Part shown: positions 38,327 to 46,869 of the stretch, piece after piece
How positions within the stretch are numbered: position 1 is the stretch's first letter
How the letters are laid out: each line of letters begins with the position of its first letter
Origin: Arbacia lixula
Lineage: Eukaryota > Echinodermata > Echinoidea > Arbacioida > Arbaciidae
Direction of reading: 5' to 3'
Length of the DNA: 64,000 nucleotides
NCBI GenBank assembly: GCA_963669155.1
Contig: OZ022585.1
Coordinates: forward strand, 6,650,843 to 6,714,842
Made by a program: the position numbers and the translations under genes
Notes under the pieces: model-generated
Seen by the model: the letters and a program-made list of their open reading frames with translations, nothing else
The model's database searches: none
What the model was told of the DNA's origin: nothing

Positions 38327-38699
38327 TAGAACGCTGTCTTGTTCTCCCTATTAATTTGTTTACTTTCAATTCGTTTTAATTCTCTCCTCCTCCCCTACCC
38401 CCGTTTTCCTCTCCGCAACTGTTCATTTCATATAACGTCTTTCTTTCTCGCCATACGCCCAGCTCTTCTCTCCCCCTCTCTCCCTCTCCCTCTCCCTCTC
38501 TCTCTCTGTATGTCTGTCTGTCCGTATGTCTCTCCCACTCTCTTGTTCTCCCAATTCATTTGTTTAATCATAGTAGGGTCCGTGGTTTAATCAACCATGT
38601 CGTTTTGATTTTTCTCTCCCCCCTTTTTATCTCTCATATGACCCCAGCCCTATGATTTAAATGACGTCTTTCTTGCTACCCATCCGTCCACCTCTTTCC

Positions 38700-38747
<48 letters not shown>

Positions 38748-38925
38748 CCACCTGTCCCTATTCCTTTCTTCCTTTCTTTCCCTCTCCCCCTTTCTCTCTC
38801 TCCCCCCTCTCTCTCTTTCACCTCCCCCTCTCTCTCTGTCTCTCCCCATCTGTCTCTCTCTTTCCCTCTCTCCTTCGCTCTCCTCACTTTCCTTTTTTTC
38901 TCTCTTTCTTTTTCTCTTTCTAACC

Positions 38926-38993
<68 letters not shown>

Positions 38994-40174
38994 TCCTCAT
39001 TACAATAACATGTCTCTCTGCACCCCCGCCCAGGAGCCGTACTGCTCGCCGTCTTCATGCTTCCCATCTGTCTACGGGATGACATTGGTCACGTGGGTCT
39101 GGTCCTACTCCTCTGCGGGACGTTTGGCGCCATGGGAATCGTGTGTTCCTGCCTCTTCGTGAACCCACTCGACATAGCGCCCTCTTTCGGCGGTAGTGTG
39201 ACGGGGCTTTCCAATTCGATTGGAATCTTTGGCGGCTTCTTCGGCCCCGTTGTTGCCGGGCTCGTCATACACGATCAGGTACAAAAGGTTGAATTGACAA
39301 ATAATTTAAAAAAAAAAGAAAAAAAAAGAAGACAAAAAAAAAAACTCGATTGAAGCTAGAATTGACTCAACATAAAATCAAGGATGTCAGGTCTTCAATT
39401 CAGGTCATCAATTACTTTTCTTGCAGTAATTCGGTAAATATTTAATAACATCTTGACGGTTGGACAAATTTGGATCCCAAACTGTATGTGTATCAGATTA
39501 CTGATTCAGAACACAACAATGACCATTAAGCATCAGACATGTTTCGTGACGTTTGATCAATTATTTTTTTTTTGTATTAATCCTTGAATATTCAATTTCA
39601 TTCGTTTGTATGAGATGATTAATTCAGAACACAACAATGGCCATTGTGTACCCCACATCTCGTGTGATGTATTACTGGTCAGTGCTGTGTTCTGTATGTT
39701 TTTTTTTTTATCTGATATATTCACTTTCTGGAGTTTGATCACCTCCCCCCCCCCCCCCCCCCCCCCACCTCCTATGTAGTCTAACAGTTCATACCTGTTT
39801 CTGTTTTTGTTTCACAGAGTGATTCGCACGGGTGGAAAATAGTGTTCTATATCGCAGCTGGGATTTCTTTGCTTGGCGCTCTCATATTTCAGCTGCTCGG
39901 ATCTGGCAAAATCCAACCATGGGCTCAGGTTCCCGTAGACGATCATGATTACAAAGAAGCCGACTCAGAACGATATATCGCGATAATACCCAAACTCTCT
40001 AAAGAGTCGGACGAGATTTCTGAAGAAGATGAAACGGAGGATTGTGACAAATGTAAAAAGGGCGTCGAACTGACCACATTTATCACTAACTTTTCCGAGC
40101 AGACGACTAATACCCGGGAAGCTGTTGCCATGATGGACTCGGGTGTTCGGGCGTTCGAATCTTCAGAGGTGTAA
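27877..40174 (+). CDS. SLC17-family anion transporter (sialin / VGLUT-like), nine exons
   Basis: Major facilitator of the SLC17 group, which move organic anions across vesicle, lysosome or plasma membranes. Exons: 27877-28113, 29322-29558, 30286-30373, 31849-31935, 32306-32433, 33639-33791, 38001-38133, 39034-39278, 39818-40174. All introns are GT-AG and the frame holds throughout, giving 554 residues. Visible landmarks: LRTNLSVAI after TM1, a luminal loop with N-glycosylation sites (N41, N45), GYLADRFSGK (110-119) matching the MFS loop-2 motif, E177 at the conserved Glu of the family's PPLERSK segment, and NPLDIAPSF in the C-terminal half. About 12 hydrophobic segments fit MFS topology. Oddities: Asn166 replaces the His common in sialin and VGLUTs, and the C-terminal tail is about 90 residues, acidic, ending SSEV. 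The start is uncertain because ATG 27877 lies directly after an acceptor-like CAG, so an upstream exon may carry more N-terminus. Substrate cannot be told from sequence. Confidence 0.93.
28161..28479. mobile_element. MITE in SLC17 intron 1
   Basis: Terminal inverted repeats of about 45 bp share AGCTGTTCTTAAGCTAAGAAC, which is itself nearly palindromic. They bracket about 320 bp. One end of a second copy lies in intron 5 (32472-32540). Confidence 0.8.
29322..29558 (+). CDS. SLC17 exon 2: TM2-TM3 and MFS loop motif
   Basis: Residues 80-158, from VEGEFDW to FFQ. Acceptor TTTTTCTCGCAG, donor CAG then GTAAGT, phase 0 at both ends. Carries GYLADRFSGK between TM2 and TM3. Confidence 0.95.
29640..29730. 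repeat. Degenerate (GT)n tract in SLC17 intron 2
   Basis: TGTGTG-rich stretch with interruptions. Confidence 0.8.
29845..30250 (+). repeat. R3 dispersed repeat, copy 2, in SLC17 intron 2
   Basis: Related to 7450-7850 through ATCAGCAGT, GTGTATGAAAT, TCATAGCTT and AGGGCTACC.TGTCTT. It ends just before the acceptor of exon 3. Confidence 0.55.
30286..30373 (+). CDS. SLC17 exon 3: TM4 region with Asn at the usual His
   Basis: Residues 159-188 (last codon split, phase 1). GGLLPGMNCIVNNWSPVHEH aligns with the family's G.T.PA.H..W..W.PPLER segment. Asn166 stands at the His position and E177 keeps the Glu. Acceptor TTCCTTGCTAG, donor GCAG then GTAAGG. Confidence 0.93.
31108..31357. mobile_element. 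Inverted-repeat element in SLC17 intron 3
   Basis: Arms of about 80 bp sharing TGAATCTGATCA, ACTGGTTTGAAA, GAGAACAGTTT and CGTCCGATCCGGGACGC face each other around a spacer of about 90 bp. Reading outward, each arm encodes a similar peptide with SRIGR.TVL.FKPV.P.DQIH. Confidence 0.85.
31849..31935 (+). CDS. SLC17 exon 4: TM5 region
   Basis: Completes Gly188 and ends with a phase-1 base after FYMN. Contains GLAIGPVVGQALTG, a Gly-rich helix. Acceptor TTTCTATAG, donor AATG then GTAAGT. Confidence 0.93.
32306..32433 (+). CDS. SLC17 exon 5: TM6 and central cytosolic loop
   Basis: Residues 217-259. The TM6 segment AAFSLAWALLWAM is followed by ISAREKDYI, which matches the family's I...E..YI loop signature. 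Donor ACG then GTGGGT, phase 0. Confidence 0.92.
32472..32540 (+). mobile_element. Fragment of the intron-1 MITE in SLC17 intron 5
   Basis: GGTGATTCACCAAGCTGTTC and TTAAGCTAAGAAC followed by GACTGGTGATCATTTCTT match one end of 28161-28479. The other end is not visible. Confidence 0.7.
33195..33421. mobile_element. MITE-D copy 1 in SLC17 intron 5
   Basis: Ends ATAGAGTACC.AAGTG and the inverse CACTCCGATACTCTAT bracket 227 bp. Inner inverted blocks are TTGTCAAGACA..TGGTTCTAAAC and its mirror. A second copy is at 50141-50361. Confidence 0.8.
33639..33791 (+). CDS. SLC17 exon 6: TM7
   Basis: Residues 260-310, TLKLPLVAMV to HYDIVF. Acceptor AAATTTCCAG, donor TTT then GTAAGT, phase 0. A 4.2-kb intron follows. 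Confidence 0.93.
34560..34955 (-). mobile_element. tRNA-derived SINE in SLC17 intron 6
   Basis: On the reverse strand, GCGCAGCGTGGTAGCGAA (A-box region) precedes GGTTCGAGTCC (B box, plus coordinates 34893-34903). A body follows whose far part (GAGCCACGAGG..CTCTCACTTG, near 34644) resembles blocks of the 4-7-kb tandem array and of 25025. Confidence 0.7.
36039..37349. mobile_element. Foldback element in SLC17 intron 6 (about 1.3 kb)
   Basis: Long inverted arms (about 36039-36260 and 37128-37349) share AAACACACAAAAA, TTAGCAAAATAGCATAAC, AGTTAGTCAATAAG and CAAGGGTAATTG-type blocks. A second pair, GGTGATATTCATAG and CTATGAATATCACC (about 36420 and 36950), lies inside. No transposase frame recognised. 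Confidence 0.75.
37765..37787. repeat. Poly-G tract in SLC17 intron 6
   Basis: Interrupted G run about 215 bp before exon 7. Confidence 0.85.
38001..38133 (+). CDS. SLC17 exon 7: TM8
   Basis: Residues 311-354 plus one base. VGILSALPFICQW and ADHIIRRHLLSTTLVRK match the TM8 and following basic loop of sialin-type proteins. Acceptor TTCCTCCCAG, donor ATAG then GTATGG. Confidence 0.93.
38203..38992. repeat. Polypyrimidine and (CA)n tract filling SLC17 intron 7
   Basis: (CT)n blocks at about 38259-38326, 38457-38510 and 38703-38742, mixed CT/CCT, then (AC)n at 38927-38992. The tract nearly fills the intron and runs to about 40 bp before the exon 8 acceptor. Long open frames across it are repeat artefacts. 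Confidence 0.9.
39034..39278 (+). CDS. SLC17 exon 8: TM9-TM11
   Basis: Residues 355-436. Contains NPLDIAPSFGG, the family's (N).LDIAP.(Y/F) signature, then a Gly-rich helix. Acceptor CCGCCCAG, donor CAG then GTACAA, phase 0. Confidence 0.95.
39745..39766. repeat. Poly-C run in SLC17 intron 8
   Basis: 22-base C homopolymer about 50 bp upstream of the exon 9 acceptor. Confidence 0.95.
39818..40174 (+). CDS. SLC17 exon 9: TM12 and long acidic C-terminal tail
   Basis: Residues 437-554 plus TAA. WKIVFYIAAGI opens TM12. The tail of about 90 residues contains YIAI (489-492), which fits a YXXO sorting signal, an acidic cluster with CDKC, and a terminal S-E-V that fits a class I PDZ ligand. Human sialin's tail is much shorter, while VGLUT tails are of similar length. 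Confidence 0.95.
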   Translation, partial: SDSHGWKIVFYIAAGISLLGALIFQLLGSGKIQPWAQVPVDDHDYKEADSERYIAIIPKLSKESDEISEEDETEDCDKCKKGVELTTFITNFSEQTTNTREAVAMMDSGVRAFESSEV

Positions 40175-40329
40175 CACTCATTGGCTGTTTTTTTACGTAA
40201 CCATGGTAACATGAGGTGGGAGGATAAGAGGTAGCAGTCGATGTTGCCTGACCTAAGAAGACATGATTGACAAGCTGGGAAATTCACAGTCGTTTCCGAG
40301 AATGGCAAATTAATTTGGTATTATTCTGC

Positions 40330-40335
40330 AATAAA
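40330..40335 (+). promoter_or_regulatory. Proximal AATAAA signal of SLC17 gene
   Basis: 155 bases past the stop codon. A GT microsatellite (40366-40424) follows at the distance expected of a GU-rich downstream element. Confidence 0.65.
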
Positions 40336-40365
40336 CTGAAAGTTTGTTTGTTTGTTTGCGTATGT

Positions 40366-40386
40366 GCGTGTATGTGTGTGTGTGCT

Positions 40387-40424
<38 letters not shown>
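40366..40424. repeat. (GT)n microsatellite after SLC17 gene
   Basis: GT-rich run between the two AATAAA signals. It may act as a GU-rich 3'-processing element. Confidence 0.85.
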
Positions 40425-40517
40425 TGAGAATGATTTGGTGTATTAATGATTTTTTGTTAAAGTATACAATCAAATAATTGTTTATGATTTATGTAACTAT
40501 GTATTAAATGGAATCAG

Positions 40518-40523
40518 AATAAA
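40518..40523 (+). promoter_or_regulatory. Distal AATAAA signal of SLC17 gene
   Basis: A second canonical hexamer, 343 bases past the stop codon. Confidence 0.5.
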
Positions 40524-41700
40524 AATTATTTCAAAAAAAGGTATGTGGTGACAGTACGTTCACTACCCTACGCAATGTGATTCTTGGGGTACGTCCTTCA
40601 TAATTCTTTTTCCAAATCGTTTCAACTGCCTATTATGATATGATAGTAATGATAAATATATCTATGATTTGTTGTGTGTCTTACAATTCATCTGGTCGGT
40701 TATATGTACTACCTACCTAAAGGTACTCTGTGCTCTTCTTGCCAAGACGACTTTTAGTTTGTTAATGACGTTATTCTACCGTGCTGCCAACGCTGAGTTA
40801 AGGCAAATAACAATCTACATTTACTTTGAAGGTCTAGACATAGATATTGACTAGACTGTTGGAATTCATGTATTTATATTCTTTGTTTTTTATACAAAAA
40901 GTCAATCTTTGCAGAATAATGATGAAACTTGTAGAGATAGACATAGAAAATAAACACTTAAAGACAGCAACCGAACTGCCTGGACATTACTCTCTTTTTA
41001 CAATCACATGCATTAGATATGCATTACATATTCAAATTTGCGATGGATTATTGTAATATGGCGATGGCTGGTTAAATTGCAGAAAGTTGTCCTTTGTCAT
41101 TTTAAAAACCATCACAGGCGACAAGATTCTGCCACGATTCGTTAATCGAAAGAATGCATTGTACATGTAACTGGAAATGTTTGTTTGTTTGTTTGTTTAT
41201 TTATTTTCACCATGCATAATATACAATCACATTGACAAGAACAGCGTATTACATCAAAATAGAATACATAGTAGGAACAAAGCATAAACATAAATGTTTG
41301 AAGCGCAGAGTCCCTAGAATAACATAGTAGGTAATAAATTCGTTTCGTAAAACATGGCTTGAAATAAAACATTCATGATTTCGTTTAATCGACAGAAATA
41401 AAAACAAATAAAATAAGAAAAAAATGTGAATCGTGCCCTCTTATCGTACTATACCTCCTTACCCTGTCATAAAAGGACAGAAACACTTAAGTGTACCTCA
41501 AAAGCTATTATGATGAATATTTGGAGAGGAGTAATAAAATGTGACGTCATCTACTTACACGAATCATATGAACGGTTCCTGCCATTCAGCCTGCCGCAGA
41601 GTCCTACGACTTATCAGATCGTGTCATCTGCGGTGGCCTTAGTCGATTACCGTAGTTCACCGTAATCGGTTTGCAGCAAGTCGTATAGACCACTACGTAT
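40524..41700. other. Intergenic, nothing recognised
   Basis: AT-rich. Contains a short (GTTT)n run near 41178. Confidence 0.5.
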
Positions 41701-42027
41701 TTACACCATGGTCGGACAATCCACTGAATAAATACTCCTAGACTGCAGACTGGGATTTGCTCATGAAGCTGTGTTGGATGATGGATGTCAAGACATTTCA
41801 CAATGTGCCCGGAACAAGAGACATGGCGATAGAAGCAGGTGCACATGGTTGAATGTTCTTTCACCACATTCTCAGAGCTGAATAGCAGTTGCTATAGCTG
41901 CATGGTAAATAATTGAAAGGTGCAAGACTATCTCATGAATTTTCATTTTATTCTGAGTAGTGCCATTGACCTTAGAACATTTTCTACCAGCAAACAATGC
42001 GCGATTAGCAGTCTTACACATCAGACG
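41701..42027 (-). repeat. R4 dispersed repeat, copy 2 (inverted)
   Basis: The reverse complement matches 9038-9383 along its length, starting from CCATGGTCGGACAATCCACT. Confidence 0.65.
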
Positions 42028-42189
42028 GTTTATTTCTTTTTGCTATTGATGTTAATACGGGTATGTTTTGAAATGTAGTAATGTCTATCTTTTTACAAAG
42101 TTTCATGATTCAATTTGTCTGACCAATGATTACCATGCTGTGGTTACTGCGTACTATATATCAAAGTGACCACTGGTCACTACGTTATC

Positions 42190-42584
42190 ATAAGAGGTAA
42201 AGTCCACCCTGAAGCGATTTTTTTTTTTATTAAAGCAGAAACATGAACGAAACGAAATTATAAGTGAAGGTTTCACAAAAAATCCGTTTAAGGATAAGAT
42301 GTATAATTTCATAATGTCACCTGTGAGCTACTTTAATGTAAGTAGTGAACATGTACTAAAAAAATCGTGTGAAAGCGTCAATAGGAGCAGTAGATGGGGA
42401 AAAATAAAGAACAAAAACACTCAACATATAAGAACGCAGCTTGTAAATGACGGCATAAGTTGAAACTTAAAAAAAACCCGTCATAACTTTCGTATCTTTT
42501 GAGGGATTTGCGTCAAACCTTCTTGAATATGTTGTTTTAATTTCTCTGTAATAACTATTCAACTTCAGCATGGACTTTCCCATT
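42190..42584. mobile_element. MITE-A degenerate copy
   Basis: AGTCCACCCTGAAG at the left, with ATAACTTTCGTATC..TTGCGTCAAACCTTC and CAGCATGGACTTTCCC at the right, match the ends of the 25637 copy. The middle is shortened and diverged. Confidence 0.65.
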
Positions 42585-43614
42585 AGAAAAAAGGGATTGT
42601 GGTAATGGTTACGGTTGTTATCCTTGTATCGTTATTATGTTCAACCGCCATTACCGGTTCCGAATTTTGCTTCGTTACATCAATGATAATCATTTTGATA
42701 CGGTTCATTCGTGGTATCCCGAAATTAAAGTTAAACTAGAATAGTAGCCATGTTCATCGCTGAAAGTTCATTTACTATGGTTCGAGTAGCCTTATTTTGT
42801 CCTACCACTAATCTGCATTTGCTTCGTTCGTAATTGCTCAAAAATAAGTTGCTTACGTAGCAAAATACATTGCTATGACAAACATGAAAAAGTGATAATC
42901 ATATTTTAAATATGAGATCGTAAAATACGGAAGGAGCGTGTTGATCGCGCTCATGATATATAATTAGGACCTACTATGGAGAAATTCGTCACATATTTTA
43001 GTAGTTAAAATTATGTGTAAAGTATGTAAATTAATATTTGTTAATACTTAAGCGATGCTAATGTGAGTTATAAAGGCAAAACATAGGTAGTTTTTTGTTT
43101 CCAGTTTGTCCAACAATGGCGGTATGCGAAGTGTGGACAAAATGTGTGTAGGCATGCATGTTTGTAGATAATTGCATGGAGATATGGGTTCATATACCCA
43201 TTACGTAAGTCCTATTATGATTGCAATATCATGGTTGTTACATGGCCTATGTTAAATGTATTTACATTAAATTGAGCACTTGATAATGTTTCAAAGAGCT
43301 TTGTCCTATTTTGACAAAAGGAAGCATCTTACAAGAGAGAATTTTCTTTTAAATAAACAAAAATCTGCCACTTGCATTGGAATCGGCGCAACACCACATC
43401 ATGTTAGACTTTTGCAGCAGGATGAATATTTCTTCCCCACATTTTGTCTTTATGTAGGGAATGCTGGGTATACTCATAAGGGTACAATTAACCGAAATTT
43501 GAGTAATTTGTGACTACCTCCCTTTTGTCAACGAAGAAGAGTTATGTGATCATTATGTGTAAGCATGTAAACATGCATGGTAATGATACTTTATCGTATA
43601 ACATGCAGTTATGG
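42585..43614. other. Intergenic, nothing recognised
   Basis: No feature identified. Confidence 0.5.
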
Positions 43615-43633
43615 ATGATGTATGTCTAATCAT
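43615..43633. repeat. Left target-site duplication of Tx1/L1-like LINE
   Basis: ATGATGTATGTCTAATCAT, identical to 45010-45028. Confidence 0.95.
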
Positions 43634-45009
43634 TTTTTTTTTCTGTTTTTATTGGTTTTCATAAAATAACAGTAACAAACAATATAGGCTGACCATAAGT
43701 TCAAGGCTATTTAAACACATTAACAAGCTAAATTATCTTAAGTTAACTTAATAATCAGCCACAAACATCCATCCTCACAACATACCACTCACACATACAC
43801 ACACACACACACACGCACGTCTTCCCAATGTTAAGAGCTTGTATAAAGTTTAACTTTCTTCATACTTTCCTATGTTACAAAAGAGGACCCTCATTACTGC
43901 ATAACAAGTACAAATTACATCAAATAAGTAAAATAATAGAAACAAGATGAATTTCTTTAAAACTGTATGGTCCATTTCTTAAAATTAGCACTCAGCTTAT
44001 TCTTTTTTTGAGCTATCTTATATTCTACATTTTGTTTTGATTTAACCATTGAGATAAAAGCTTCAAACCTCAGTTCTTTCTCCTGAAATTTGCAAGAGTA
44101 AATGTAAAATTTCAGATACAAAAATAGAACATTAATACAAGAGTCATGTTTACTTCCCGTATGTACACCAAACGAATAATTGAATTTTGAGAATACTAAT
44201 TCACGGGAAATGTCAGAATTAGTATATATTTTATCCATCAAATTTTCCCAGAGAGGGACTACTTTATTACAGTTGCAAAATAAATGATCCAATGTTTCAG
44301 GTTCTTCTGAGCAAAAATAACAATCGGGGGAATCTCGTTTCTTTATCTTAAACAAAAAGGCATTAACTCCAATAGCATTGTGAAAAATCTTAAAATAAAA
44401 ACTTCTCAGTTGAGTCTCTATTGTACATCTAAAATTATCCCTGTGTATTATGGACCAGTCTATCTCTTTAGGCTGGCGCCCAAAAAGCTCTTCCCACTTA
44501 CTCTCCCTCTTAGTATTGGAAGTACAGTACTTTTTTTGTAACATATGATATGCATGTTTAGGTTTTTTCTTTTGAATCAATAAATTATTAACAATCTTCC
44601 TAAAAATATCTTCATCTGTGTGCACAGCATCATCAAACCAGCTTAGATAGATTCCATTCATGAGAGAATCATATTTTCTACGGTCCCTAATAGGAATGTC
44701 AAATTCGATAACCAAATCTTCAAATAATTTTGCATTACCAACACCATCGTATAATTGTGAAATGGAATAAATACCTTTCGCATACCATAATGGATAATAA
44801 AAATAAGACCTGTGCTTTAACCTCACATTCCTATTCCACCAAATAAATTCTTGTAAATGATATTGGCTGTAACCAAATTCATTAAGCATATTTTGCCTAT
44901 ACAGATACCAAGCTTTGATAGATTCTATCAGTTGACAATTTTTTAACTTAGACAAAACGATGTCTGCCCTAAAAAGGGCTAACTTGTCTTCACAAAAATC
45001 AGATAAAAT
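43634..45009 (-). mobile_element. 5'-truncated Tx1/L1-like LINE with 19-bp target duplication
   Basis: On the reverse strand: the 3' half of ORF2, a 3' UTR of about 310 bp with a CA repeat, and a short poly-A tail (T run at 43634-43642). Perfect 19-bp duplications flank it. The duplication's right copy merges with the start of R1 copy E, so the LINE landed at the edge of an older repeat. The open frame up to the truncation point and the perfect duplication both suggest a recent insertion. Confidence 0.92.
43957..45009 (-). CDS. LINE ORF2 C-terminal part (zf-RVT region), 5'-truncated
   Basis: About 350 codons, open without a stop from the truncation point at 45009 to the stop at 43957. It starts mid-protein (ILSDFCEDKLALFR), so there is no real start codon here. 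WEELFGRQPKEIDWSIIHRD followed by a helix-rich block and then C-x2-C...H-LF-x-C (CYFCSEEPETLDHLFCNC) is the zinc-binding segment found after the reverse transcriptase in Tx1/L1-like LINE proteins. The endonuclease and catalytic RT domains are missing, so the product cannot be active. It is inert element sequence, not a host gene. Confidence 0.88.
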   Translation of the reverse strand: MLSDFCEDKLALFRADIVLSKLKNCQLIESIKAWYLYRQNMLNEFGYSQYHLQEFIWWNRNVRLKHRSYFYYPLWYAKGIYSISQLYDGVGNAKLFEDLVIEFDIPIRDRRKYDSLMNGIYLSWFDDAVHTDEDIFRKIVNNLLIQKKKPKHAYHMLQKKYCTSNTKRESKWEELFGRQPKEIDWSIIHRDNFRCTIETQLRSFYFKIFHNAIGVNAFLFKIKKRDSPDCYFCSEEPETLDHLFCNCNKVVPLWENLMDKIYTNSDISRELVFSKFNYSFGVHTGSKHDSCINVLFLYLKFYIYSCKFQEKELRFEAFISMVKSKQNVEYKIAQKKNKLSANFKKWTIQF

Positions 45010-45028
45010 ATGATGTATGTCTAATCAT
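45010..45028. repeat. Right target-site duplication of Tx1/L1-like LINE
   Basis: Identical 19-mer to 43615-43633. Confidence 0.95.
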
Positions 45029-45141
45029 GGACCTATCATGGATGGACTGCGCTCGGATAGACTTCCTTTGATCTATATGATGACCACTGCCGCAAAAAAA
45101 ATTCAAGACATTTAGGTGTTTTATACAAGAGGCTGTATTTT
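45026..45141 (+). repeat. R1 dispersed repeat, copy E (5' fragment)
   Basis: Starts CATGGACCTATCATGGATGG like the other copies and ends after about 115 bp. Confidence 0.75.
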
Positions 45142-45151
45142 TTACCCGTTC

Positions 45152-45218
45152 CACCCGAAGAACGAGATAACTCGTTTTAGCTTTTCCATACTCGCACCCG
45201 ACGAACGAGATAACTCGT
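45152..45218 (+). repeat. Two 24-bp direct repeats with ACGAG/CTCGT stems
   Basis: CACCCGA.GAACGAGATAACTC followed by GT occurs at 45152-45175 and 45195-45218 with one change. Each copy has a small ACGAG..CTCGT hairpin. Confidence 0.8.
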
Positions 45219-45651
45219 GCACCGGGTGCGTAATGTTAATAAAATTTTCTATCCAACATTTAAAACAGTTCTACTTTGAAAATGATCATAATTCTTACAT
45301 CAGTCAAAAGTCTAAACATTATTCTTCTTATTCAAGGCGGTTCCCGTCTCAAAAAGTGTGATTTGCCTTCAGAAAATGTCGTAGAAAGATATTATTTCTC
45401 CAGAAATTCGTCTCGAAAGCTGCCCCTAGTAGCCAGCCCTGTGTGTAAGAAAAGTCAGCCAATCAAAGCGAAGCTGGCACTAGACCTCGGGGGCGCCTTA
45501 TGTTCGAGCGGAAAAGTGCTGTTCTGCTTGGTAAATGTTCCTCATTTACATATCAAAAAGCTCACGGAGAGAGACACATGAACGGATATCCACTCCGTAA
45601 CTCCCCCCCCCCCCCCCACTCTCCCCTCACAATCTATCAACGGAGGATGAA
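45219..45651. other. Intergenic with poly-C tract
   Basis: Poly-C at about 45603-45617. No gene recognised. Confidence 0.5.
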
Positions 45652-46044
45652 TCAATTCTCCCTATCGCATATAGCCCTCCGAATCTGAACGTGTGTGGCG
45701 CTCTAATTATTTTACCTTTAATTCTTGGGATACGAACTTCCGGTCCACGTACATCCCGTACAATAGGGACCACGGTTTCCCACTAATTTTATGAATTTTA
45801 ACTCTAAAGCTAACCCTGACCCTTACCCTAATCCTAAACCTAATTCTATACCTAACCCTGACCATAACCTTAACCCTAGATAAATTGTTCACTGATTAAT
45901 TCATCCAAAAAAAGCGATTTCTAGATCACTTTGCGCCGACAGCAAACTCTTACCGGAAGTATATGTTCCAAGAGCAATCGATCAGATATCGGTATCGCGA
46001 GGTGATATCGCTGGATATCGGCTATATGCGATAGGGAGAATTGA
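45652..46044. mobile_element. Inverted-repeat element carrying telomere-like sequence
   Basis: TCAATTCTCCCTATCGCATA at the left is mirrored at the right (46020-46044, ending ATAGGGAGAATTGA), with 25 bp perfect. The interior of about 340 bp includes a degenerate CCCTAA-like tract and GATATC-rich sequence. No coding capacity. Confidence 0.8.
45801..45879 (-). repeat. Degenerate telomere-like (TTAGGG-related) tract
   Basis: About 12 imperfect CTAACC / CCTAAC / AACCCT hexamers in a row. Similar to interstitial telomeric repeats, but too degenerate for a recent telomere capture. Confidence 0.55.
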
Positions 46045-46635
46045 CTTGGGGCCTCTTTATGACATGACAATAGTCCATCATGCTACTATCAATGGAAATT
46101 CAACGGAGCGTGCCAAGCGCTCAACTTCCTGTGTTTTGTGTCTAAAGAATACTTCCTCAAACCACTTATAACTTTCAAACTCTCAAAGGACGGATCCCCG
46201 CTATTACAATGGCGGCTGGGATGGATTTAAAATGATTAAAATTGTCAAAATGATCAATATAAAATGTAAGTCAAATTACAAAGGTTAACTGACAGGCAAT
46301 GGAAGCCACGTTGCTCTGTAATGTGTTTCTTTTGTAATATCTTATCGTCTAAAAGCCCTTATACCATTATGTTTAATAATACAGGTAACCTAGGCTCTGT
46401 GGCGCACTGAGTGCATCGCATTTTTAATTCTTTTGTCTATCCTTTCCGCAGCTAGTAGCCGTGCCTAATTTGTTACCCGCGCTTTTTCGGTTTGCCTGAT
46501 TTTGCACTGAGGGTATTATGTAATAGCAAGTGACGTGAGCACATATGGGAGAACATGATTGGTGGATTTTGTTTTGGTATGATGGAACGAGGGTCCGAGA
46601 ATACATGAGTTTGAGGGAGTGGTGTGAGAAGCTAC
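46045..46635. other. Intergenic, nothing recognised
   Basis: No feature identified. It is the presumed upstream region of the candidate gene at 46636. Confidence 0.4.
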
Positions 46636-46869
46636 ATGTATTTTGTCGTGATTGACGAAAGACCTGTTTTGTCACCCACGGGGAGGAGTCCTGTGTGCGG
46701 GAGAGAGTCGGGGACGTCTAGGGACTTGCTGCATGAGAGTGAGTGTATCCGCCCCAACTCTAGCTGCCACTATTTCTGCTGTCATGAACGGGAAGTGCAG
46801 ACGGCCGTCGTGTGGACACAAATTCTTCCGGGAGGCAGTCAACAGGGTCTTGAATTCTTCAAAATAACT
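46636..46869 (+). CDS. Candidate exon 1 of unrecognised two-exon ORF
   Basis: From ATG 46636 a frame of 78 codons runs through a GC-richer stretch, ending ACT then GTAAGT, a strong donor in phase 0. The peptide (for example ECIRPNSSCHYFCCHE and GGSQQGLEFFKIT) matches no family I know. A phase-0 acceptor at 47554 continues the frame for 78 more codons. Antisense and alternative frames are also open here (46652-46867 and 46672-46977 reverse), which weakens the case. Confidence 0.3.

Noticed and set aside
38657..39085. Long reverse- and forward-strand frames (up to 142 residues) rich in Arg/Glu, Ser/Leu or Val/Cys
   Set aside because: They are translations of CT and CA microsatellites in SLC17 intron 7.
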